This document shows positions 1 to 8,132 of a stretch of DNA of 8,132 nucleotides, piece after piece. Under the pieces are notes generated by a model, which did no database searches, was not told the origin of the DNA, and saw only the letters and a list, made by a program, of their open reading frames with translations. The DNA comes from CAYVQE01 sp964633205 (GTDB lineage Bacteria; Myxococcota; B64-G9), in contig CAZWFN010000216.1 of NCBI GenBank assembly GCA_964633205.1, positions 1 to 8,132 of the forward strand, written 5' to 3'. A program made the translations under genes and the position numbers. Numbering within the stretch: the stretch's first letter is position 1; every line of letters begins with the position of its first letter.

Positions 1-1235
1 TTCATGCTCTCGATGTTGAGGCTGCCGTTGTTGAAGACCACGCCCATCGACTCGACCAGCGCCTGGTTCTCGCCCTGATCGATGTCGGCGTTGTCGACAT
101 CGAACTCGATGCGATCGTTGTCGTCGTTGACCGCCAGCGGGTTGAGGTTCTGATCCATCAGGTACATCACCAGCGTCTGGTTGCCGGCATCGTCGATCGA
201 GATGCCCGACGGCTCGAAGTGGGTGGTGTCGGCGCTCTCGTGCGGCGGGCCGGTGAACATGATGTGGGTGGTGGTCCAGATCCAGGTGTCGTCGTTCCAG
301 CGGCCGTCGGCCGGATTCCACAGGCCGTCGTCGTTGTTGTCGACGAAGAACTCGCCACTGTCCCACTGGTTGTTGTCGTTGACGTCCAGGAAGGGCTCCG
401 GCTGGTCGTAGCCGACGAAGCCCTCGCCGGAGTCGTAGATGCCGTTGCCGTTCGAGTCGGTGAAACCCTCCTGGCCGCGGACGTAGAACAGGATGGTCAA
501 CAACCCGTCGCGGGGGTTATGGATGGGGTAGGCTCCTTGAGAGGGCTCGCCGGGCAGCGGCTCGACGTCGAATGGCAGGCAGTCCGGCTTGAGCACGAAC
601 ACGTGGGTCCCGCCCTCGCTCTCCTCCTCGTCGTGCTCCAGGGTGCAGCCGCCCTCGACCTCGGTGCGCACCTCGGCGATGGGCACCGCCTTGCCGGATA
701 CGTCCTTGACGGTCAGCGAGCAGCGGATCTCCATGTCGGCATCGGCCGGCTGGCCGTTGGCATCCAGGGCGGTGACGTTGACCGGGTCGCAGCGGCCCGC
801 CAGGTACTTGCCGCTGGGCTTGCCGCCGTTGGCGATGCTGACCGGGATCGAGGCGCTCAGCGGTTTCTTGCCGATGGTGGTATAGGCCGCCGAGACCATT
901 CCCTCTTCGCCGCCCTGCCCCGGGAAGCTGTAGAGGGTGGCGGTGGCGGCACCGGCCCGCGTCTCCACCGAGATCTCCTCCACCGGTTCGGTGACCCGCG
1001 GGCCGTAGGGCTCGAAAGAGCCCACGGTGGTGGTGAACGCGACATCCTCACCGTCGCGGGGCTTGTTGCCCTGCTCGGTGATGCTGGCCACCACCTCGAT
1101 CGAGCCGTCCCAGGGGACCACGTCGCCATCGGGCAGGCTCATCTCGATGCTGTCGCCGCCACAGCCCACCAGCCCCCCGCCCAGCAGGGCGAACCACAGG
1201 ACGAGACCGGATCGCGTGAGTTCGTTGCGCTTCAT
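1..1235 (-). CDS. Secreted lipoprotein with Ig-like domains and acidic Ca-binding-like repeats (3' end outside window)
   Basis: The reading frame is open from the ATG at 1235 to the left edge (411 codons), so the C-terminus is missing. The start has GGGAG eight bases upstream. Residues 1-25 form a lipoprotein signal: basic MKRNELTR, a hydrophobic stretch, then the lipobox LVGC with Cys25 as lipidation site. Residues about 30-135 have the pattern of a bacterial Ig-like (Big_1/invasin) domain, including a VAFTTTVGSFEP strand followed by a Gly/Ala-rich TATLYSFPG strand. A second beta-rich segment spans about 145-220. Residues 260-313 hold three acidic repeats (DSNGNGIYDSGE, DVNDNNQWDSGE, DNNDDGLWNPAD) resembling calcium-binding loops. 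A further beta-rich segment (about 325 on) contains LMDQNLNPLAVND, as at the start of another Ig-like domain. It probably acts at the outer membrane or cell surface; its exact role is unknown. It lies 107 bp downstream of the antiporter operon and probably has its own promoter. Confidence 0.9.
   Translation of the reverse strand, partial: MKRNELTRSGLVLWFALLGGGLVGCGGDSIEMSLPDGDVVPWDGSIEVVASITEQGNKPRDGEDVAFTTTVGSFEPYGPRVTEPVEEISVETRAGAATATLYSFPGQGGEEGMVSAAYTTIGKKPLSASIPVSIANGGKPSGKYLAGRCDPVNVTALDANGQPADADMEIRCSLTVKDVSGKAVPIAEVRTEVEGGCTLEHDEEESEGGTHVFVLKPDCLPFDVEPLPGEPSQGAYPIHNPRDGLLTILFYVRGQEGFTDSNGNGIYDSGEGFVGYDQPEPFLDVNDNNQWDSGEFFVDNNDDGLWNPADGRWNDDTWIWTTTHIMFTGPPHESADTTHFEPSGISIDDAGNQTLVMYLMDQNLNPLAVNDDNDRIEFDVDNADIDQGENQALVESMGVVFNNGSLNIESM
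297..458 (-). repeat. Three acidic D-x-N-x-[ND] repeats within the Ig-like lipoprotein
   Basis: Encodes residues 260-313 of the minus-strand lipoprotein. Three units follow each other: DSNGNGIYDSGEGF, DVNDNNQWDSGEFF and DNNDDGLWNPADGRW. Each has alternating Asp/Asn side chains, an aromatic residue at the middle, and the first two end with an acidic DSGE. This spacing resembles EF-hand/dockerin-like calcium loops in extracellular bacterial proteins. Calcium binding is inferred from the pattern and not shown. Confidence 0.7.
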
Positions 1236-1289
1236 GCTGTCATCTCCCGGGCGCTCCACGGCGCCACCGTCCGTTCACTCCCGCCTCCA

Positions 1290-1318
1290 ATACTAAGGGA
1301 ACCCGGCCGGTTGGGCAA
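1290..1318 (-). promoter_or_regulatory. Putative sigma-70-type promoter for the Ig-like lipoprotein gene
   Basis: Read on the minus strand, TTGCCC (1313-1318) is followed after exactly 17 bases by TAGTAT (1290-1295). Each hexamer matches the sigma-70 consensus at four of six positions, and the AT-rich -10 stands out in a GC-rich gap. Transcription would begin near 1283, giving a leader of about 48 bases before the ATG at 1235. No hairpin followed by a T-run is seen in the 107-bp gap, so read-through from the operon upstream is also possible. Confidence 0.45.
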
Positions 1319-1342
1319 GACGGGGACACGGGCCCGCGGCTG

Positions 1343-2668
1343 TCAGGCCCCATCGGACGCGCCGTCGGCGCCGGACGACTTGTCGGCCTGCCGGGTCGCC
1401 GCGGCCTCGCGGGTGCGCAGCAAGGACCAACGGAAGATGACCGGGCCGACCACCTGGTTGACCACGATGGTGCCTACGATCAGATCCGCGGCCGCCGCCC
1501 CGACCTCGCCCAGGTTCTGGCGCAGCACCGTGGCCAGGCCCAGGCTGACCCCGGCCTGGCCCAAAAACCCGGTCCAGGCGTGGCGGCGTACGGTCTGCGG
1601 CTCGCGGGCCAGCCGCGCCCCCAGATCGCAGCCCAGCCAGGTGAACAGCGCCCGCAGCGCCAGCACCACCAGCGCGGCGCGCCACAGCCCGGCCAATACG
1701 CCCAGATCCAACCCGGCGCCGGCCAGGCAGAAGAAGATCAAGAACACCGGCCCCGAGGCCCGCTCCAGGCCCGGTGCCAGCATCCCGCCCTGCTGCGAGA
1801 AGTTGCGCACGGTGAAGCCGGCGGCCACCGCCACCAGCAACACGTCGAGGCCGAAGGCCTCGGTCAGGCTGATCAGCAAGAAGGCGGCGCCCACCACGAA
1901 CAATACCGTCTGGCGGCCGATGAAGCGCAGGTAGGCGATCTGCAGCCCGCCGAACACCACCCCGGCCGCCAGCGACAGGCCCACCTCCAGCAAGAGGTGC
2001 CCGATGCCGGTGCCGGCCTCGGCGTCGGCCACGAAACGCGGCAGGGCGATGGCCATGACCAGGCTGAAGCCGGCCAGCACCAGGATGTCCTTGAGCACGG
2101 TGGCCCCGAGCACGGTATCGGTCACCGGTCCCTTCGAACGCGACTCCACGATCACCGCCACCGCGGTCGAGGGCGAGGTGGCGGTGGCGATCACGCCCAG
2201 CACCGCGGCCAGGGCCAGACCGTGGCCGGCGCCCAGGCCGTCGAACAGCGACAGCCAGCCGCGCAGCAGCCACAACGCGCCGGTGGTGGCGCCGAACACC
2301 ACCACGGTCTGGACCAGCGAGATGGACAGGATGCCCCGCGCCCGCTGCCGCAGCCGGCCGAGCTCCAGCTCGGCGCCGGCGGTCATGGCGATCAAGACCA
2401 GGGCCAGATCGTTGACCAGGCGCAGGTGCGCGACCACCTTTGCATCGACCAGGCCGATCAGGTGCGGGCCGAAGACCATGCCGGCGATCAGATAGCCGGT
2501 GATGCGCGGCATGAAGCGGGCCAGCAGCTCGCCCAGCATGAAGCCGCTGAGCAACAGAAAGCCGAAGGCCAGCGCGGCGCGCGCGCCCACATCGACCGCG
2601 TCACCGCCCTGCACCTGCTGCAGCCCGAGCATCAGCAGCAGCAACAGCCCGACCAGCAGCAACCTCAC
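1343..2668 (-). CDS. CPA2-type cation/proton antiporter, second of a tandem pair
   Basis: A 441-residue multi-pass inner-membrane protein of the CPA2 (Kef/NapA-like) monovalent cation/proton antiporter family. The early RITGYLIAGMVFGP (55-68) is the classic GYL-AG---GP segment of the Na+/H+ exchanger domain. TATSPST (162-168) is followed by VLKDILVL, placing Asp194 where the ion-binding aspartate of the unwound helix is expected, preceded by Lys193. GQAGVSLGLATVL lies near 370. About a dozen membrane helices are apparent. The hydrophilic C-terminal tail is only about 25 residues, so there is no RCK/TrkA-N nucleotide-binding domain as in KefB/KefC. The start is the GTG at 2668, overlapping the upstream stop as GTGA, with GGAG seven bases before it; translational coupling is likely. 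The frame stays open far upstream, but that is a shadow inside the other antiporter gene. The transported ion (Na+, K+ or other) cannot be read from the sequence. Confidence 0.88.
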   Translation of the reverse strand: MRLLLVGLLLLLMLGLQQVQGGDAVDVGARAALAFGFLLLSGFMLGELLARFMPRITGYLIAGMVFGPHLIGLVDAKVVAHLRLVNDLALVLIAMTAGAELELGRLRQRARGILSISLVQTVVVFGATTGALWLLRGWLSLFDGLGAGHGLALAAVLGVIATATSPSTAVAVIVESRSKGPVTDTVLGATVLKDILVLAGFSLVMAIALPRFVADAEAGTGIGHLLLEVGLSLAAGVVFGGLQIAYLRFIGRQTVLFVVGAAFLLISLTEAFGLDVLLVAVAAGFTVRNFSQQGGMLAPGLERASGPVFLIFFCLAGAGLDLGVLAGLWRAALVVLALRALFTWLGCDLGARLAREPQTVRRHAWTGFLGQAGVSLGLATVLRQNLGEVGAAAADLIVGTIVVNQVVGPVIFRWSLLRTREAAATRQADKSSGADGASDGA

Positions 2669-3861
2669 GGCACTTCTCCGGCGCGCTGCAGCGTGCGGCG
2701 CAAGCTCCACGGGCTGATCAGGGTGGTCAGCAGCATGCTCAGCACCACCGCGGTCAGCGTCAGATCGAACACCGGGCCGACGAAGAACTGGCTGAAGCCG
2801 AGCGCGATGGCCAGTGCCATGCCGCCGTGATCGAACAGGCCGGCGCCCAGGCCCAGCGGGCCCGGCGCCCGGACACCGGCCACCGGGGCCGCGCCGAAGC
2901 CGGCCAGCCACTTGCCCAGCAGGCGGCAGAGGGCGTAGCCCACGGCCAGCAGCCAGTACACCCCCGCCGGCGCGTTCCACATGGCCCCGGCCAGCGTCAG
3001 CAGGATCAGGTAGATGGGCTTTTCCACCTGGACCAGGCTGCGCAGGATGTGCTGGCGCTGGGGCGAGCGGTTGGCCACCACCAGCCCCACCAGGAAGTTG
3101 ACGAACAGCGGCGACAGCACCAAAAAGTGGGCCGCCCCGCCGCAGAAGACCACCAGCCCCAACACCACCACCAGCAGCTGGGTCTCGTCGTAGCGGTACA
3201 GGGTGAACAGATGGAACATCGCCCCCAGCGCCAGGCCCAGGCCGCAGGCCACCGCCAGCCAGAACAGGCCGTCGAGCCAGGGCCCATGGCGCAGCGGATG
3301 CACCGGCGCGAAGCACAGCACCACCCCGACGACCAGGATGGCCGGAACCGCATCCACCGCGTTGAACAACCGCAGCAGCCCGGCCACCGGCCCGCGGGGG
3401 GCGGTCTGCTGCTGTACCAGGGCCATGGCGGTCGGCGAGGAGGTCGAGGCCGCGGCGGCCAGCACCCCGGTCACCACCAGCGGCGGCGCGGCATCGGGCC
3501 CGACCGCCACCAGCACCGCCAGCAGCGGGCCGGCGCACACAGCCAGGGTGAGGCCGGCCTCCAGCATGGCCGCCAGGTAATGGCGCAGCGGCAACCGGCG
3601 CAGCTCGCCGAAGCGGAACTGCAGCCCGAACAACAGCCCCACCCAGCCCAGGCCCAGATTGATCAGCACGTCCAGCCCGGAGAGCACCTCCGGGCCCAGC
3701 AGGTCGACGCCGAGCGGGCCCAGCACCAGGCCGATGGCGAAAAAGCCCAGCCCCGAGGAGATCAGCGCCCGCAGCGCAATGGGCAGCCGCTGCAACCGAA
3801 ACAGGGCGGATCCCAGGTAGGCGAACAGTGCGACCAGGATGAGGCCGAGGATGGTGTGCAC
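2665..3861 (-). CDS. CPA2-type cation/proton antiporter, first of a tandem pair
   Basis: A 398-residue polytopic membrane protein with the Na+/H+ exchanger fold and about a dozen predicted helices. The N-terminus (VALFAYLGSALFRLQRLP then GFFAIGLVLGPLGVDLLG, to about 56) matches the first helices of the family. STSSPTAMALV (139-149) corresponds to TATSPSTAVAVI of the partner gene, and NAVDAVPAI places Asp170 at the expected ion-binding position, preceded by Val169 where many family members carry Asn, Asp or Gln. FDHGGMALAIALG (343-355) aligns with the late conserved helix. There is no cytoplasmic RCK domain. The start is the GTG at 3861, with GGAGG six bases upstream. It begins 16 bases after the PII-like gene and overlaps the next antiporter by four bases. 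It is clearly divergent from that partner, so this is not a recent duplication. Substrate ion unknown. Confidence 0.87.
   Translation of the reverse strand: MHTILGLILVALFAYLGSALFRLQRLPIALRALISSGLGFFAIGLVLGPLGVDLLGPEVLSGLDVLINLGLGWVGLLFGLQFRFGELRRLPLRHYLAAMLEAGLTLAVCAGPLLAVLVAVGPDAAPPLVVTGVLAAAASTSSPTAMALVQQQTAPRGPVAGLLRLFNAVDAVPAILVVGVVLCFAPVHPLRHGPWLDGLFWLAVACGLGLALGAMFHLFTLYRYDETQLLVVVLGLVVFCGGAAHFLVLSPLFVNFLVGLVVANRSPQRQHILRSLVQVEKPIYLILLTLAGAMWNAPAGVYWLLAVGYALCRLLGKWLAGFGAAPVAGVRAPGPLGLGAGLFDHGGMALAIALGFSQFFVGPVFDLTLTAVVLSMLLTTLISPWSLRRTLQRAGEVP
2676..2679 (-). promoter_or_regulatory. Ribosome binding site fixing the GTG start of the second antiporter
   Basis: GGAG on the minus strand lies seven bases before the GTG at 2668, inside the last codons of the upstream antiporter gene. 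Together with the GTGA stop/start overlap it favours this start over in-frame starts further upstream, which would fall inside the coding region of the neighbour. Confidence 0.7.
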
Positions 3862-3867
3862 CGGCCG

Positions 3868-3872
3868 CCTCC
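3868..3872 (-). promoter_or_regulatory. Ribosome binding site fixing the GTG start of the first antiporter
   Basis: GGAGG on the minus strand sits six bases before the GTG at 3861, in the 16-base gap after the stop of the PII-like gene. The spacing supports this GTG as the start of MHTILGLILV. Confidence 0.75.
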
Positions 3873-3877
3873 GCCGA

Positions 3878-4243
3878 TCAGCAGAACGCGCCGGCCAGTC
3901 CGCGCACCCGCTTGACCGGCACGCTGAACAGGATGCCGGAGCCGGGCTCGGAGAAGTCGCCGCAGACGTCCTCGATCAGGCCCATCACCGCCTCGGCCTG
4001 TTGGGTCTCGATCACGCTCAGGATCAGGTGGCTGTCGGCGCCGCCGCCCGGGAACAGCGAGCTGAGCCCGGCGAAGATGGGCACGTCGGCGCTGAGCACC
4101 TGAGCCATGCCGCGGCCGTCGAGCACGGTGGCGCCGCGGATGCCCAGCTCGATGAAGCCTTCCAGGATCATGTCCAGGTGGCGGTAGTCCTTGATCACGC
4201 AGAACAACAGCTCGAGCTCCGCGCAATCCCGGCGCTCAGACAT
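3878..4243 (-). CDS. PII-like signalling protein
   Basis: A 121-residue cytoplasmic protein with the sequence pattern of the PII (GlnB-like) superfamily: a first strand ELLFCVIKD (11-19), a helix, GIRGATVLDGRG (34-45) matching the GIRGMTV--VKGFG region before the T-loop, a variable loop of about 25 residues containing LFPGGGAD, a second half SHLILSVIETQQAEAVMGLIEDV (71-93), and GSGILFSVPVKRV (101-113) matching the GDGKIFVLPVEEA end of PII. The usual RGAEY uridylylation segment is absent and the B-loop lysine after GDG is replaced by Ile, so it is not a canonical nitrogen regulator; nucleotide or metabolite binding is possible but unproven. The start ATG at 4243 has AGGAGG nine bases upstream and overlaps the EIIA gene by eight bases. 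Position directly before two antiporters suggests it regulates them, probably as a trimer docking at the membrane (inference). Confidence 0.78.
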   Translation of the reverse strand: MSERRDCAELELLFCVIKDYRHLDMILEGFIELGIRGATVLDGRGMAQVLSADVPIFAGLSSLFPGGGADSHLILSVIETQQAEAVMGLIEDVCGDFSEPGSGILFSVPVKRVRGLAGAFC

Positions 4244-4700
4244 GGCGCGCGTCCTCCTGGCGGATGGCCTCGAGCAGCCCGGCATCGTCGGCCGCCCGAT
4301 CCATGGCCGCGAGAAACTCCGGCAGCGAACACAACCGGGCGATGCGGGCCAGCAACCGGATGTGGGAAGCGATGGCACCCGGCGGGCTGAGCATCATGAA
4401 CACGAAACGCACCGGGCTGCCGTCCAGGGTGCCGAAATCCACCGGTTGCGCCAGCCGGCCGATGACCAGCACGGTCTGGCGCACCCCTTCGATGGTGGCG
4501 TGCGGGACGGCCACCCCGCTCTCCAGCCCGGTCGAGACCTGCTGCTCCCGATCCAGCAGCGCATCGAGCAGGCACTGCCGATCCAGATCGGGCTCGGCCG
4601 CGGCCAGCACGTCGACCAGGCGCTCGATGGCCTGCAGGTTGTCCGCGGCCGACAGATCGGCCCGCACCAGCTCGGGACGCAAGTAGGGGCTCAGGCGCAT
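4236..4700 (-). CDS. PTS EIIA type-2 domain protein (PtsN/fructose-EIIA-like)
   Basis: A 154-residue single-domain cytoplasmic protein of the PTS EIIA-2 family (PtsN, FruA/MtlA EIIA). Residues 45-69 carry the family block LLDALLDREQQVSTG followed by GVAVPHAT, with His67 as the predicted phospho-accepting histidine. DFGTLDGSPVRFVFMMLSPPG and the following SHIRLLARIARL match the rest of the fold. The length agrees with PtsN (about 150-160 residues). No sugar-permease EIIB/EIIC gene is nearby, which points to a regulatory rather than transport role; PtsN is known to control potassium transport proteins in enterobacteria. The start ATG at 4700 has GGAGGAG five bases upstream; the open frame continues to 4853, but that would run across the putative promoter. 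It is the first gene of the operon and overlaps the PII-like gene by eight bases. The phosphodonor (EI/NPr) is not in the window. Confidence 0.88.
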   Translation of the reverse strand: MRLSPYLRPELVRADLSAADNLQAIERLVDVLAAAEPDLDRQCLLDALLDREQQVSTGLESGVAVPHATIEGVRQTVLVIGRLAQPVDFGTLDGSPVRFVFMMLSPPGAIASHIRLLARIARLCSLPEFLAAMDRAADDAGLLEAIRQEDARHV

Positions 4701-4732
4701 GGACACTCCTCCGCGACATCCATCCGCCCGCC

Positions 4733-4762
4733 ACCATAGCCGCAAACCCCGAAGCGACGCAA
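4733..4762 (-). promoter_or_regulatory. Putative promoter of the EIIA/PII-like/antiporter operon
   Basis: On the minus strand TTGCGT (4757-4762) is followed after 18 bases by TATGGT (4733-4738), the latter matching four of six consensus -10 bases. Transcription would begin near 4726, about 25 bases before the ATG at 4700. It is the best sigma-70-like match seen upstream of the first operon gene, but the -35 match is weak. Confidence 0.35.
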
Positions 4763-4778
4763 TGCGGCCGGCGGCGAC

Positions 4779-4808
4779 TTTACCCCGACCTCCAAACGGC
4801 GTTAGTGT
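4779..4808 (+). promoter_or_regulatory. Weak putative promoter of the MopE-type lipoprotein gene
   Basis: TTTACC (4779-4784) precedes TAGTGT (4803-4808) with an 18-base spacer. The -10 match is poor (three of six), but the element resembles the TAGTAT of the other lipoprotein promoter at 1290-1295. The start site would be near 4815, giving a leader of roughly 50 bases. It lies back to back with the operon promoter. Confidence 0.25.
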
Positions 4809-4867
4809 GAACCGGACCCCCCAACCGCGGGTGGGCTGCGGCGCACCCGGCACCAGCGGGAGGGATC

Positions 4868-8132
<3,265 letters not shown>

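Noticed and set aside
1236..1342. Rho-independent terminator after the antiporter operon
   Set aside because: A short GC palindrome (AACCGGCCGGGTT) is present but overlaps the promoter spacer and is not followed by a T-run.
219..1934. A 571-codon plus-strand open frame spanning the left lipoprotein and part of an antiporter
   Set aside because: It crosses two well-supported minus-strand genes and the gap between them, and has no recognisable domain; it is an antisense shadow.
1580..2830. Gln/His-rich plus-strand open frames opposite the antiporters (also 2827-3915)
   Set aside because: Composition is that of antisense to Leu/Ala/Gly-rich membrane segments; there is no hydrophobic core or known motif.
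1343..3538. A 731-residue version of the second antiporter starting far upstream
   Set aside because: The extra N-terminal part is Arg/Pro/Gly-rich nonsense read out of frame through the first antiporter. The GTG at 2668 with its own Shine-Dalgarno gives a normal family length. A frameshifted fusion of the two antiporters was considered for the same reason and has no slippery site to support it.
4236..4853. A longer EIIA protein starting at 4853
   Set aside because: The extension reads through the putative promoter, lacks family similarity, and the ATG at 4700 has GGAGGAG in ideal position and gives the normal PtsN-like length.

Overview
The window is GC-rich, with G/C-ending codons throughout, and looks like chromosome from a member of the former Deltaproteobacteria, most likely Myxococcota or a relative such as Bradymonadota. 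The main clue is the rightmost gene: a large lipoprotein with EVCNG-DDDCDG motifs (MopE type), a right-handed beta-helix segment and a long glycine-rich tail, an architecture typical of those phyla. The lineage is inferred from protein style; no marker gene is present.

Layout. (1) Minus strand, 1-1235: the first 411 codons of a secreted lipoprotein with bacterial Ig-like domains and three acidic Asp/Asn/Gly repeats that probably bind calcium; it runs off the left edge. (2) 1236-1342: a short gap holding a plausible promoter for that gene and no convincing terminator. (3) Minus strand, 4700 down to 1343: a tight four-gene operon, read in the order PtsN-like EIIA protein, PII-like protein, CPA2-type cation/proton antiporter, second CPA2-type antiporter. 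Genes overlap by 8 nt, are separated by 16 nt, and overlap by 4 nt (GTGA), and each has a clear Shine-Dalgarno sequence. (4) 4701-4867: a divergent promoter region. (5) Plus strand, 4868-8132: the Cys-rich MopE/beta-helix/Gly-rich lipoprotein, running off the right edge.

How the genes may work together. The operon pairs two membrane antiporters with two small cytoplasmic proteins from classic signalling folds. EIIA proteins report phosphorylation state and PII-like proteins usually report nucleotide or metabolite state. The simplest reading is a two-subunit cation/proton antiporter whose activity is gated by metabolic signals. This is inference from co-transcription and family knowledge, and it is the most interesting content of the window. 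The two flanking lipoproteins are envelope proteins with no evident functional link to the operon.

No tRNA, rRNA, CRISPR array, insertion sequence or phage gene is seen. No stretch over 300 bases lacks a gene. The many long open frames opposite or beside the real genes are by-products of high GC content.
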